Positions 52,116 through 61,432 of a stretch of 64,000 nt of DNA are shown piece by piece. The stretch spans positions 6,127,501 to 6,191,500 of the forward strand of contig NZ_CP031030.1 of NCBI RefSeq assembly GCF_003711225.1, read 5' to 3'. Position numbers and translations under genes: made by a program. A model generated the notes under the pieces. That model did not search any database, had not been told where the DNA came from, and worked only from the letters and a program-made list of their open reading frames with translations. This stretch comes from Runella sp. SP2 (lineage in GTDB: Bacteria; Bacteroidota; Bacteroidia; Cytophagales; Spirosomataceae). The first letter of the stretch is position 1. Every line of letters starts with the position of its first letter.

Positions 52116-53642
52116 ATGAAATTAAAATCATATTTTCTCATTGCGGTGTTGGCTTTGCTAAGTACGGCTTGTAACGAGCAATTCCTAGACATAAACACCA
52201 ACCCCAACTCGTTGCCAACGGCATCGCCAAACTATATTTTTACCAATGCGCTTCGTCAAACGGCATCTAACATGCTGGGACCAAACGAAACTGCTTCGTA
52301 CTGGTCGGGACAATGGACGCAGTCAAACGGGTATATCCTGAGCACAACCATTTTTACGTATAATTTTACCAATGGTGATTTTAATTACTGGGATGGCTAT
52401 TATGACAACCTCCAAGATTATCAGGTGGTTATTGATAATGCGGATGCGCAAAATCAGAAGTTTTTGAAAGGGCCAGCTAAAGTAATGAAGGCGTTATTGT
52501 TCCAACAATTGGTGGACATGTACGGAAACCTTCCATACACCGAGGCTTTGAAAGGTGTGTCGTCGTTGGCTCCTAAATTTGATGAGCAACAGGCGGTATA
52601 TGATAACCTTATCAAACTTCTTGATGACGCAATAGTGGACTTAAAGGCCAATGCGTTTGCCAGTGCTTTTGCAGGTTCGGATATTGTTTTTGCGGGTAGC
52701 AACACTAAGTGGATTCGTTTTGCGAACTCTGTTAAATTACGCATCTTGATGCGTCAGGCACGTGTAGCGGCTAAAGAAGCAACTATCAAAACGGAAATCA
52801 ATAAAATCGTAACGGAAGGTTCGGGTTTCATCACGGGCGAAGACGTAGGTATTGGTAGTGCCTCTTTCTGGCAGCCAGCGGATGGTCAAATGAACCCAAT
52901 TTACGAAAGCTGGGGTTATAGCGCCGCTGGTGCGAAAAAAGCATTGAACAATTACCCTCGCCTTACGAAGTATTTGATTGATGGTTTGAAAACATCAGGC
53001 GATACTCTTCGCTTGAAGCGTATTGCATATGCCATTGGTGGCGAAGGTAGCACAGCGGGTGTAAGTACTCGTGCAGAAATTGCTGCTAACTACGCTGGAG
53101 TACCGTTCGGTGCAAGCTCAGGCTATCTGCCAACTACGGTCTCGGCGCCTGGCCCAAGTATCATTGCCAAAGGCGCGTTTAACCGTCCGTACCTTATTAT
53201 GACAGCAGCGGAAATCCAATTGAACTTGGCAGAAGCAAAAGAAAAATTCGGAACTGGAGTAAGCTTGCCAGGTACGGCACAATCGTACTTTGAAGAAGGT
53301 CTAGTCCAATCATTCAGAGCATTGGGCGCAGCTACTACTGGAGCGGCGGCGTTTAAAGGAAGTAAAATTGAGAACTACGACTACGTAGCTTCAACCAATA
53401 AGCTTACGGCAATTGCCTACCAAAAATGGCTTGCTTCTTGTAACTTCACTGGTTTGGAAGCGTGGGCAGAATACCGTAAAACGGGTGTGCCTGTTACGCC
53501 ACAAAGCTTGGGTGTACCTGATGCCAAACGCCCCGTTCGTTTGTTCTATCCAAACACGGAAGGTGGTTCAAACTCTGCCAACGTAACTGCCCAAGGAACG
53601 GTGGACGTATTTTCTACTAAAATCTTTTGGGATATCGACTAA
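52116..53642 (+). CDS. SusD/RagB-family nutrient-binding lipoprotein
   Basis: The 508-residue protein has a lipobox LSTAC (Cys19) after MKLKSYFLIAVLA. LDINTNPNSLPTASPNYIFTNALRQ and the tetratricopeptide-type helices GPAKVMKALLFQQLVDMYGNLPYTEAL and IRFANSVKLRILMRQARVA are typical of the SusD-like_2 group. PYLIMTAAEIQLNLAEAKEK and the C-terminal GLEAWAEYRKTGVP are also diagnostic. It caps the SusC barrel and binds the substrate at the cell surface. The gene directly follows susC and a strong terminator ends the pair. Confidence 0.93.
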   Translation: MKLKSYFLIAVLALLSTACNEQFLDINTNPNSLPTASPNYIFTNALRQTASNMLGPNETASYWSGQWTQSNGYILSTTIFTYNFTNGDFNYWDGYYDNLQDYQVVIDNADAQNQKFLKGPAKVMKALLFQQLVDMYGNLPYTEALKGVSSLAPKFDEQQAVYDNLIKLLDDAIVDLKANAFASAFAGSDIVFAGSNTKWIRFANSVKLRILMRQARVAAKEATIKTEINKIVTEGSGFITGEDVGIGSASFWQPADGQMNPIYESWGYSAAGAKKALNNYPRLTKYLIDGLKTSGDTLRLKRIAYAIGGEGSTAGVSTRAEIAANYAGVPFGASSGYLPTTVSAPGPSIIAKGAFNRPYLIMTAAEIQLNLAEAKEKFGTGVSLPGTAQSYFEEGLVQSFRALGAATTGAAAFKGSKIENYDYVASTNKLTAIAYQKWLASCNFTGLEAWAEYRKTGVPVTPQSLGVPDAKRPVRLFYPNTEGGSNSANVTAQGTVDVFSTKIFWDID

Positions 53643-53680
53643 TTAGGCTCAAAAAGTAATTCGTTGATTTCGTACGTACA

Positions 53681-53712
53681 GAAGGCAGCGCCACGGCGCT
53701 GCCTTCTTTTTT
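53681..53712 (+). terminator. Hairpin terminator after susD
   Basis: GAAGGCAGCGC (53681-53691) pairs with GCGCTGCCTTC (53696-53706) with a short loop, followed by TTTTTT. It ends the susCD pair. Confidence 0.85.
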
Positions 53713-53751
53713 GTATTATAATTGTACCTTTGTTGTCTAATACCAACACTG

Positions 53752-54651
53752 ATGAACACCTCGCCCAAACCTACCCTGTTCGATTACTTACACCTACACT
53801 TTTTGGTCATCATTTGGGGCTTTACGGCCATTTTGGGAAAATTAATCAACGCCGATTTGTCGCGGGTTAGTTTGACGTTCTTTCGCACTCTATTAGCAGC
53901 CGTCGGCTTGGCCTTGGTACTAACCTTGCGCAAAGAATGGAAAAAAGTAGCCCCTCAAGACCGCAATAAAATGCTGGGCGTTGGGGTGATTATGGGCGTT
54001 CACTGGTTGACTTTTTTTGCCTCTGCCCACGTATCGAGTGCGTCGGTATGTTTGGCAGGAATGTCCACTACGTCATTGTTTACGGCTTTGCTAGAACCGT
54101 TGTTTAGCCGTAAACAAGTGCGACCATTAGAAATTCTGATGAGCCTGTTGGTTATGTTGGGGCTTTACCTGATTTTTCGTTTTGAGTTTGACCAATCGTG
54201 GGGCTTGGGCTTGGCGCTCATTTCGTCCTTGCTGGCGGCCTTGTTTACCATTGCCAACAGCCGTTTTGTCAAAACCCATCCTGCGTTAGTCATTACTTTT
54301 TATGAAATGAGCGGTGCCACCATGGGGATGTTTTTGGGGTTAGTGGGTATCGGAATGGTGAGTGGCCTTTCTCAAACACAAGTCGTTCCTCAAAGCATGG
54401 ATTGGCTTTGGCTGGGGGTTTTAGCCAGTGTTTGTACCGTTTATGCGTATTCGGCAGGCGTGCATTTGCTGAAAAAAATGTCCCCGTTTACCCTCAATCT
54501 TACCATCAACCTAGAACCTGTGTATGGCATGGCGCTGGCGTATTTTATTCTCAATGAGCGCATGACCGCAGGTTTTTACGCAGGAACGGGCGTTATTTTA
54601 CTGACAGTAATTTTGTACCCGATACTCAACAGCCGTTTTTCTAAAGGATAA
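53752..54651 (+). CDS. EamA/DMT-family transporter
   Basis: The ATG at 53752 gives 299 residues (an ATG ten codons upstream would overlap the TACCTTTG box at 53725-53732). It has about ten transmembrane helices in two repeats; LVIIWGFTAILGKLINADLSRVSLTFFRTLLAAVGLALVL opens the first and SVCTVYAYSAGVHLLKKMSPFTLNLTINLEPVYGMALAYFILNERM is the typical second-repeat end with the LxPVxxxxLAxxxLNE motif. The family exports amino acids, metabolites or drugs. The substrate is unknown. Convergent with the thioredoxin-fold gene. Confidence 0.92.
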   Translation: MNTSPKPTLFDYLHLHFLVIIWGFTAILGKLINADLSRVSLTFFRTLLAAVGLALVLTLRKEWKKVAPQDRNKMLGVGVIMGVHWLTFFASAHVSSASVCLAGMSTTSLFTALLEPLFSRKQVRPLEILMSLLVMLGLYLIFRFEFDQSWGLGLALISSLLAALFTIANSRFVKTHPALVITFYEMSGATMGMFLGLVGIGMVSGLSQTQVVPQSMDWLWLGVLASVCTVYAYSAGVHLLKKMSPFTLNLTINLEPVYGMALAYFILNERMTAGFYAGTGVILLTVILYPILNSRFSKG

Positions 54652-54663
54652 CCGCTGTCTTTT

Positions 54664-56379
54664 CTATCTCTTAAAAACCTTTGGCCAAATCTTGCTCCAT
54701 CCTTCGCGGTCGCCAGGAAGGGGGGCGTCGCGTTTGATGTACCTGCCTTGGGCATCCAGAAGAACAGCATAAGGAGCTCGGGTTATTTCCCATTCTGCTT
54801 CTAAGAATTCGTTTTGATCTTGGGTAAGTTTCCCGTGCAGTCCCCTAGATTTTCGCTTGATTACATTTTCAACCCATACGTTATTGTCCTCTTTATATTC
54901 TGACAAATAGACAAAATTAAGCTGCCCTTTGGGCAAAGATGCCTCTAGCTGACGGGCTTCGGCGAGGGCGCGCATTCCGTATTCGTCGTTGGTCCAAAAG
55001 ATTAAATAGGTGGGTGCTCCTCGTACTTTTCTTTTGATTTCATCCCAAAACTCACGCCCGCCCATGTAGATTTTTTGGTATAACGTAATGCCATTTCCCA
55101 CTTCTGCTTCGAAGTTGCCTCGGGTTTGCAAATCTACAATGTCGTGTGCTTCATTGATGGCGGTGGAGTCGTTACATTCGATGTGGTGCAATTCGTCCAA
55201 CGACTTTTGGTAATAGGGCGAAGTCAAGGTAGGGCGAATGTGTTGGTACCAGACCATTTTATTTAAAATAGGTGCGGTGTAGAGATGTCTGACATAAAAC
55301 GTCGCGTTGAGGTAATCGACTCCTCTGTCTCCAAAATAGAAGCTATATCTTCGGTTTTCAAGCTCAAACGTGTTGATTGCCTCTAATGTATCGCGTTTTT
55401 TGTTGAAAAGGTTATTTAGCATTGTCAAGTCGCGTGTTTTGGCCGAGCCACCCTGTGATATTTCCAGCAACTTGCTTTTTTGTTCTTCGGTAATGTTGGT
55501 AATGTAGGTAAGAATGAGCGAAGCAACTTTGGAAACAGGAAGTGAACTAACAGAAAGGGCGGGGGTGGTCAGCTGCGCGTGAGCGCTGAATTGCCGAAAA
55601 AAATCTGCGCGCGCAAAGGTAAGCAAACTCGATTGGTCTAAGTCGGCGACGGTAACAATCGGCTTGCCTTGCGGCCCCATGCGGGTTGTTCGTTGCTCAG
55701 CCTCGGTCGAAGAAATAACCCAAAGTGAATTTGGTACACGCTGCAGGGTTTGCTGCAAAAAAGAATACAATTGCGCTTTGGCGGTATTTTCAATCGAAGA
55801 AACCACCCATTCCTCTAACAAAGGGGGCGCTTTAGTAAAAGCTGGGAGTGCGCGAAAAAACTCAATTTGTCGGTTGCTTTCGGTATCTAAGTGCTGCCAG
55901 TATTTGCTTGGGTCAGTCGTGTTTGTCGTTGTTGCAGGGTTGGCTTCTAGCCACTTTTTGCGTTGGACATAAAACTGAGCGTGTAAATTATTCACCTCGG
56001 CATTGACGCCTGCAAAGCGGAGTGGAATATCGCTTTTGATCAAAGAATCGGCATAAATCGTCACTTCGACAATGCCTTTACTTCCCAAGAAGGGCATCAC
56101 GACGTTGTTATACGTCAAATAACACTCTTCTTTGGGAAAAATAAGGGGCATTTTGAGTTCAAAACTACCGTTGGGTTGCAAAGGAGCAGCCCGTATGATT
56201 TCGTGGTTGGGTTGTAAAATATTTACTCTCGCCACGATAACTTCAGGAGCTTGTCGATAAAGACGTGCCGTGAGGTTTTCGATTTTTCCCCGCACCACTA
56301 GGGTGTCAGTTTGAGCATAAGTGTTTTGGGTGGACAAAAATAGCACGAGGGCTGAGAAAAAATACCAACGCAATTTCAT
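54664..56379 (-). CDS. Secreted protein with thioredoxin-like C-terminus lacking CxxC
   Basis: The ATG at 56379 gives 571 residues and begins with a signal peptide (MKLRWYFFSALVLFLST, to TYAQ). The N-terminal part (about 25-130) is a DUF4369-like beta-sandwich as in TlpA-like proteins (VVRGKIENLTARLYRQAPEVIV; GSFELKMPLIFPKEECYL). A helical middle follows, and the C-terminal about 140 residues look like a thioredoxin fold (PTYLIFWTNDEYGMRALAE; LNFVYLSEYKEDNNVW; TRAPYAVLLDAQGRYIKRDAPLPG with the cis-proline). At the usual CxxC site the sequence is TNDEYG, so redox activity is unlikely. Convergent with the EamA gene. Role unknown. Confidence 0.7.
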   Translation of the reverse strand: MKLRWYFFSALVLFLSTQNTYAQTDTLVVRGKIENLTARLYRQAPEVIVARVNILQPNHEIIRAAPLQPNGSFELKMPLIFPKEECYLTYNNVVMPFLGSKGIVEVTIYADSLIKSDIPLRFAGVNAEVNNLHAQFYVQRKKWLEANPATTTNTTDPSKYWQHLDTESNRQIEFFRALPAFTKAPPLLEEWVVSSIENTAKAQLYSFLQQTLQRVPNSLWVISSTEAEQRTTRMGPQGKPIVTVADLDQSSLLTFARADFFRQFSAHAQLTTPALSVSSLPVSKVASLILTYITNITEEQKSKLLEISQGGSAKTRDLTMLNNLFNKKRDTLEAINTFELENRRYSFYFGDRGVDYLNATFYVRHLYTAPILNKMVWYQHIRPTLTSPYYQKSLDELHHIECNDSTAINEAHDIVDLQTRGNFEAEVGNGITLYQKIYMGGREFWDEIKRKVRGAPTYLIFWTNDEYGMRALAEARQLEASLPKGQLNFVYLSEYKEDNNVWVENVIKRKSRGLHGKLTQDQNEFLEAEWEITRAPYAVLLDAQGRYIKRDAPLPGDREGWSKIWPKVFKR

Positions 56380-56425
56380 AGGAGTACTGAACGAATATGT
56401 TGTTATGGCTCTAAAAATAGTTGAC

Positions 56426-57607
56426 TCAAGAACGTACCCGAGTCTGCTCAAATATACTTCTTAAAATGTCTTGTTCTATTTCTCCAAAAGGAACATTACG
56501 CCTGCTAACAGTTTCGTAGGCCACTTGGATGGCCTTTTCGAGACGGTATTCGGTGGTGCCTTCCGCGGCGCCTCCCCACGAAAACGAAGGGATGTGCTTC
56601 GACTGAAATCCTGCCCCAAAAACGTTGGCATTGACGCCCACAACCGTCCCTGTGTTGAACATAGTACTGATGCCCGCTTTGGTGTAGTCGCCCATAAACA
56701 AACCACAAAACAAGCGCCCCGTGTCTTCAAGGGTATGCGTGGCGTAGCTATACAGCTTTACATTGGTATAATCGTTTTTGAGGTTGGAGTTGTTGCAGTT
56801 AGCGCCTAGGTTGCACCATTCACCAAGAACAGAATTCCCCAAAAAACCATCGTGGCCTTTGTTACTATAACTAAAAAGAACAGAGTTGCTGATTTCTCCT
56901 CCTACTTTACAGTGAGGACCAATGGTTGTGTTCATGCGCATTTTTGCCCCCCAGTTGACAGTCGCGCTTTCTCCCAATGAAAATGGACCCATGACCACGC
57001 TACCTTCGCAGATGGTTGCATTTTTACCAATGTAAATAGGGCCGTTTTCGGCGTTCAAAATCGCAGCGCGTACACTCGACCCTTCTTCGATAAAAATACG
57101 CTCGGGGGCGTAACAATGCGTGTGTGGGTCGGCCAGTGGTTGGGAAGTTCGCTGGTGGGTGATGGCGGCAAAATCAGCGTTGATTTGTGCGCCGTTTTCT
57201 ACAAAAATATCCCATATATGTTGAATAACTGTAATAGGCTCGGGAAAAGAAATGACCGAAAGCTCGGTCTGCGGCTGTACCACTTCAAACGGTGAACGGT
57301 AGGCAATTGTAATGCCACTGGAATCCACTAATACTTGTCCTTCTTGTAATTTTTCAACCGCATTGGCGATAGCAACGGTGGCACAAACGGCCCCGTTGAG
57401 GAAGGTATTGTCATGGGTTGTAATGAGCGGAAATTTATACTGAAGGTAAGGTTCGGTCAAAAAAGAAGGGGTTGTACCAAGGTAATGCACCCATTTTTCG
57501 GTCAAAGTCATAATGCCACAGCGTACTTCGGAAACTGGGCGGGTGAACGTGAACGGGAGCAAATGAGGGCGGATGGCCGCGTCGTCGTACAAAATAAAAT
57601 TGGTCAT
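56426..57607 (-). CDS. GlmU-family sugar-phosphate nucleotidyl/acyltransferase (Bacteroidetes type)
   Basis: The 393-residue protein opens with MTNFILYDDAAIRPHLLPFTFTRPVSEVRCGIMTLTEKW, typical of the GlmU-family group of Bacteroidota, and lacks the classical GxGTRM loop. The second half is a left-handed parallel beta-helix of hexapeptide repeats: PIYIGKNATICEGSVVMGPFSLGESATVNWGAKM and onward through NSVLGEWCNLGANCNNSNLKNDYTNVKLYSY. It may supply UDP-N-acetylglucosamine precursors for cell wall and LPS; the annotation as bifunctional GlmU-like is by family. The next gene downstream follows after 46 bp. Confidence 0.85.
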   Translation of the reverse strand: MTNFILYDDAAIRPHLLPFTFTRPVSEVRCGIMTLTEKWVHYLGTTPSFLTEPYLQYKFPLITTHDNTFLNGAVCATVAIANAVEKLQEGQVLVDSSGITIAYRSPFEVVQPQTELSVISFPEPITVIQHIWDIFVENGAQINADFAAITHQRTSQPLADPHTHCYAPERIFIEEGSSVRAAILNAENGPIYIGKNATICEGSVVMGPFSLGESATVNWGAKMRMNTTIGPHCKVGGEISNSVLFSYSNKGHDGFLGNSVLGEWCNLGANCNNSNLKNDYTNVKLYSYATHTLEDTGRLFCGLFMGDYTKAGISTMFNTGTVVGVNANVFGAGFQSKHIPSFSWGGAAEGTTEYRLEKAIQVAYETVSRRNVPFGEIEQDILRSIFEQTRVRS

Positions 57608-57733
57608 AAATCAATAAAATCTATTAGAGTTTGTAAGCCTTTGGTAGCCACAAAGATAAGTTTTGCGCAAAATTTATTAGGTTTGCCAATACAAACATTT
57701 TTAACCTACCAAACTGCTCAATCTTTTAGAACC

Positions 57734-59224
57734 ATGCCTAAATTAACCAAACAAATTGTTGATAACGAAACCCAATATAGCTTTGATTTACCCGTAAAAG
57801 TGCTCCAATTTGGTACGGGCGTGTTGCTCAGAGGGTTGTGTGATTATTTGATTGACCAAGCCAATAGACAACACGTTTTCAACGGACGTATTGTGGTGGT
57901 GAAATCTACCGCAGGTCTATCCGACGATTTTGCCGAGCAAGATGGATTATATACGGTTTGTGTGCGTGGCGTGGATAGCAACGGCGAAACCATCGACGAG
58001 GCCGTGACAGTGGGGGCAATTAGCCGCGTGGTATCGGCACAAGACAATTGGCGCAGCATTTTGCAAGTAGCCCGCAATCCGCACCTCGAAGTCATTATCT
58101 CGAACACGACCGAAGTGGGAATTCAGTACGTGGAAGAAAATATTTTTCAAAATCCACCTCAGTCGTTTCCCGCCAAATTGACGGCGTTTTTGTACGAGCG
58201 CTTCCGTACGTATGGTGGAAAAAGAGACAAAGGCGTGGTTGTAATTCCGACGGAGTTGATTACCGACAATGGCCTTAAACTGCGCGAATGTGTCGAAAAA
58301 CTTTCTGCTTATAATGAGCTTGGTAAATTGTTTAATAAATGGTTAAAATACCACGTTAAGTTTTGTAACTCATTGGTGGACAGGATTGTGCCAGGGAAAC
58401 CCGATGCAGCTACTCAAGCGCAATTAGAAGCAAAACTAGGGTACGAAGATAGCCTATTGACCGTAGCCGAACCGTATTATTTGTGGGCTATTGAGGGCGA
58501 CGACCGCGTGAAAAAAGTGCTGTCGTTTGAGCAATTGTTTGACAATGTGATTGTTGACGAAGATATTTCGTACTACCGCGAGCGCAAACTTCGCATCCTT
58601 AACGGAAGCCACAGTGCTTCTGCTCCGTTGGGATATTTGAGTGGCTTTGACATTACGTACCAGTGTATGCAAGACCCTGCGATGTCGAAATACTACGAAA
58701 GTGTTATTTACGATGAAGTGGTGCCAACCTTGCCTTTTGAAGACCAACTAGCGGAGTTGAAAGTCTTTGCGGGCGACATCTTGAGTCGCTACCGTAACCC
58801 GTTCATTCAACAAAAGTTGATCGGTATTACGCTCCAACAAACCTCGAAAATGAACGCCCGTAACGTTGCGACCATTCAGCGTTATTACAAGCAATTTGGT
58901 ACTGTACCTAAGCATTTTGCGTTAGGTTTTGCGGCTTATTTGCTTTTTATGAAAGCCGTTAAGAGTGAAAATAATCAGTACTTTGGACAGCGTGGCGAGA
59001 GTTTTTACCTCATCAACGACGACCAAGCGGCTTATTTCTCTGAACAATGGCAAGGCGTAACCGTAGAGACGGTAGGAACGCTAGTAAATGAGGTGTTGAG
59101 TAATACCAAGATTTGGGATACTAACTTGACCAAATTGGCAGGTTTTGCCGAAACCGTCACCGAGTTGTTGACCGAAATGATGACCAACGGGGTCAAAGCA
59201 ACGCTCGAAAAAGCAATTTTGTAA
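57734..59224 (+). CDS. uxaB: Tagaturonate reductase (altronate oxidoreductase)
   Basis: The ATG at 57734 gives 496 residues, like E. coli UxaB; the open frame runs 107 codons further upstream but through the divergent gene's promoter. Features: LQFGTGVLLRGLCDYLID (NAD-binding variant of the mannitol-dehydrogenase family), NGRIVVVKSTAG, ISNTTEVGIQYVEE, CNSLVDRIVPGKP, and the catalytic block KLRILNGSHSASAPLGYLSGF with the Lys-x5-Asn-x2-His signature. It reduces D-tagaturonate to D-altronate in galacturonate use. No other uxa/uxu gene is nearby. A strong terminator follows. Confidence 0.92.
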   Translation: MPKLTKQIVDNETQYSFDLPVKVLQFGTGVLLRGLCDYLIDQANRQHVFNGRIVVVKSTAGLSDDFAEQDGLYTVCVRGVDSNGETIDEAVTVGAISRVVSAQDNWRSILQVARNPHLEVIISNTTEVGIQYVEENIFQNPPQSFPAKLTAFLYERFRTYGGKRDKGVVVIPTELITDNGLKLRECVEKLSAYNELGKLFNKWLKYHVKFCNSLVDRIVPGKPDAATQAQLEAKLGYEDSLLTVAEPYYLWAIEGDDRVKKVLSFEQLFDNVIVDEDISYYRERKLRILNGSHSASAPLGYLSGFDITYQCMQDPAMSKYYESVIYDEVVPTLPFEDQLAELKVFAGDILSRYRNPFIQQKLIGITLQQTSKMNARNVATIQRYYKQFGTVPKHFALGFAAYLLFMKAVKSENNQYFGQRGESFYLINDDQAAYFSEQWQGVTVETVGTLVNEVLSNTKIWDTNLTKLAGFAETVTELLTEMMTNGVKATLEKAIL

Positions 59225-59248
59225 GAATATCAGTTATAAAGATTACTT

Positions 59249-59279
59249 GCGACGGCATCGCCTCAAGCGATGCCGTCGC
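59249..59279 (+). terminator. Hairpin terminator after uxaB
   Basis: Perfect 13-bp arms GCGACGGCATCGC (59249-59261) and complement (59267-59279), loop CTCAA, followed by TTTGT. Confidence 0.8.
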
Positions 59280-59304
59280 TTTGTCTCATTAATTTTAAGC
59301 CAGT

Positions 59305-59943
59305 ATGTTTAAAAATAAATTTGTCATCGGATTGATTGTAGCGGTTATTGTCGGGGTCATTGGCTACACATTTTTGGGAGAAGAAACAACCGTGTCAGAA
59401 GCGGATTATGCGGCAGAAATGGCGCAAGAGCGTAAAGACAAAGACAAATTTTTCCGCGATTCAGAGGAGTCTCCTTTTCGTAAAACGGGTGATTTCAAAG
59501 GCATCAATTATTTTTCTCCGAGCTCTATTTATAAAGTAACTGCCACGGTGGTGCCTTACCACGCTACTGATAAAAAAGTCAACGTGCCAATGACCGACGG
59601 CACAACGGTAGCATACGAAAAATACGGCTTTGCAGAATTTACGTTGCCAGGCGAGAGCGCCGCTGCCGACCTTAACGTTTATCGGTTGTTGATTTATAAA
59701 CACGAATCAGGGCTGTCGATTTTGTTTCGTGACGCCACTGCTCCCAAAGAAACTTACGGCGGTGGACGTTACTTAGATTTCAAAATAGAGGACGTGAAAG
59801 ACAGCAAATTGGTCATTGATTTTAACAAAGCATATAACCCTTACTGCGCGTATAATCACGAATATTCGTGCCCTATTCCTCCCAAAGAAAATACCCTGCC
59901 AGTGCGGGTAGAAGCGGGCGAAAAAATCTATCAACAAGAATAA
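59305..59943 (+). CDS. DUF1684-family membrane-anchored protein
   Basis: The 212-residue protein has an N-terminal signal anchor (about 5-24) and the family pattern: ERKDKDKFFRDSEESPF (41-57), FKGINYFSPSSIYKVTATV, the central SILFRDATAPKETYGGGRYLDF and the C-terminal DFNKAYNPYCAYNHEYSCPIPPKENTLPV. The F-N-x-A-Y-N-P-x-C-x-Y-x-x-x-x-x-C-P-x-P-P block defines DUF1684. Function unknown, probably periplasmic. Flanked by terminators, so likely monocistronic. Confidence 0.88.
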   Translation: MFKNKFVIGLIVAVIVGVIGYTFLGEETTVSEADYAAEMAQERKDKDKFFRDSEESPFRKTGDFKGINYFSPSSIYKVTATVVPYHATDKKVNVPMTDGTTVAYEKYGFAEFTLPGESAAADLNVYRLLIYKHESGLSILFRDATAPKETYGGGRYLDFKIEDVKDSKLVIDFNKAYNPYCAYNHEYSCPIPPKENTLPVRVEAGEKIYQQE

Positions 59944-60118
59944 AGGAAAGAGTCCGTTTTTTCCCTTTACTCTTGGCGGTGAATTCCAAAATCATTCGCC
60001 AAAATTTCCAGCCTTTCCGTTTTGAATTAGAAAAAATCTTTTTGAAAAAACAGCGCTTTGCGTGCAACGTGAGCTCAAGGTTTTGCATCTATTTAACAAA
60101 ACACAAACTCATACAACC

Positions 60119-61159
60119 ATGAAAGCCATCGTCTTTACACTATCGTTCGTTTTAGTTGCTTTTGCCGCATTCTCTCAAAAGGACAACGAAACTCCTTATT
60201 TTACCAAAACATTTAGCGCTTCGGCTGTAAAAGCCCTTCAAGTACGTACCTCTGGCGGGAGCATTCGTGTAGCAGGTAGTACCAACGAACCCAAAGTCGA
60301 AATGTACGTACGCTCCAACAACTGGAACGGCAGTTCGGAATTGAGCAAAGAGGAAATTGACGAACGCCTCAAAGAATACGAAGTACGCGTAGCGATGGAA
60401 GGAGAAACACTCGTTTGCCGCGTAAAACGCAAAAACGAAGACGAAAAATGGGATTGGAAACGCTCATTGAATATTTCATTTAAAATCATTGTTCCCGAAA
60501 AAACCGCTACCGATTTGGTTACGAGCGGGGGAAGTATCCGTTTGGCGAATTTGTCGGGAACGCAAAGCTTCTCTACCAGTGGTGGGAGCTTGCATTTAGA
60601 CGAATTGAGCGGAAATGTTAAAGGACGCACGTCGGGTGGCAGTATTCATTTGGCAAAATGCCGTGAGCAAATCGACCTCAGTACGAGCGGTGGCAGTATT
60701 CATGCCGAAGAATGCAAAGGTGAAATCAAACTCGTAACTTCAGGAGGAAGTATCGAGCTCAACCAAGTGGATGGCGTTTTGAGAGCCAGTACGAGTGGTG
60801 GGAGCATTAGAGGAGGCGGTATCAAAGGAGAACTGACGGCTTCAACTTCGGGAGGTTCGATTCGTTTAAACGACGTAGCAGCTTCGTTGCGAGCTTCCAC
60901 AAGCGCAGGAAGTATCCACGCTGATATTGTATCGGTAGGACAATTTTTAGACTTGTCAACTTCAGCAGGCGGGATTCACGTTCAAATGCCATTCAACAAA
61001 GGCATGGAGCTTGATTTACGCGCCAATCGCGTCAACGTAGGGACACTTAAAAACTTCAACGGTATCGTAGAAAAAGACCGCGTAAAAGGCTCACTTAACG
61101 GCGGTGGCGCGTTGGTGTCGATGCGTGCAAGTGCTGGTTCTATCTCAGTGAATGATTAA
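60119..61159 (+). CDS. DUF4097-type beta-repeat secreted protein
   Basis: The ATG at 60119 gives 346 residues with a signal peptide (MKAIVFTLSFVLVAFAAFSQ). After an about 100-residue start, about ten short repeats of the form TSGGSIxL (first at about residue 40, again near 140, then every 15-20 residues until TSAGGIHVQM) form a right-handed beta-solenoid or stacked strand repeat, as in the DUF4097 family. A role in envelope adhesion or as antisigma-linked sensor has been suggested for the family, but is not known. It is followed by the GTCAGAC hairpin array. Confidence 0.83.
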   Translation: MKAIVFTLSFVLVAFAAFSQKDNETPYFTKTFSASAVKALQVRTSGGSIRVAGSTNEPKVEMYVRSNNWNGSSELSKEEIDERLKEYEVRVAMEGETLVCRVKRKNEDEKWDWKRSLNISFKIIVPEKTATDLVTSGGSIRLANLSGTQSFSTSGGSLHLDELSGNVKGRTSGGSIHLAKCREQIDLSTSGGSIHAEECKGEIKLVTSGGSIELNQVDGVLRASTSGGSIRGGGIKGELTASTSGGSIRLNDVAASLRASTSAGSIHADIVSVGQFLDLSTSAGGIHVQMPFNKGMELDLRANRVNVGTLKNFNGIVEKDRVKGSLNGGGALVSMRASAGSISVND

Positions 61160-61161
61160 TA

Positions 61162-61403
61162 GGTCAGACGATTTTTCGGTCAGACGGTAGTCAGACCGCC
61201 TCGGAATCGTCTCTCAGTCTGACTGTCGTCTGACTCTGAGATAAGGTCAGACGATTTTTCGGTCAGACGGTAGTCAGACCGCCTCGGAATCGTCTCTCAG
61301 TCTGACTGTCGTCTGACTGAAATAAGGTCAGACGATAGTCAAACCGCCTCGGAATCGTCTCTCAGTCTGACTACCGTCTGACTGGGTTTACGATAGTCAG
61401 ACC
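61162..61403. repeat. Array of inverted GTCAGAC/GTCTGAC hairpin words, about 82-bp unit
   Basis: GGTCAGACGAT starts at 61162, 61245 and 61326 (spacing 83 and 81; the third copy lacks the TTTTTCGGTCAGACGG insertion). Each unit holds GTCAGAC or close variants on one arm and GTCTGAC on the other (AGTCAGAC ... GTCTGACT), so it can fold into a long stem. Sequence in between, CCGCCTCGGAATCGTCTCTCA, is nearly constant. Confidence 0.85.
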
Positions 61404-61408
61404 GTAGT

Positions 61409-61432
61409 AAGTCCGCCAGTTTTGGCGGACTT
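61409..61432 (+). terminator. Strong hairpin terminator before rfbA
   Basis: Arms AAGTCCGCCA (61409-61418) and complement (61423-61432) with a four-base loop are followed by TATTTTTT. It closes the DUF4097 gene/array transcript. Confidence 0.85.

Noticed and set aside
57413-57733. 107-residue N-terminal extension of tagaturonate reductase
   Set aside because: It lies antisense to the divergent GlmU-family gene; the family starts at 57734.
61162-61403. CRISPR-like array or tRNA-like structures
   Set aside because: Units contain no unique spacers and no cloverleaf elements; they are hairpin-word repeats.
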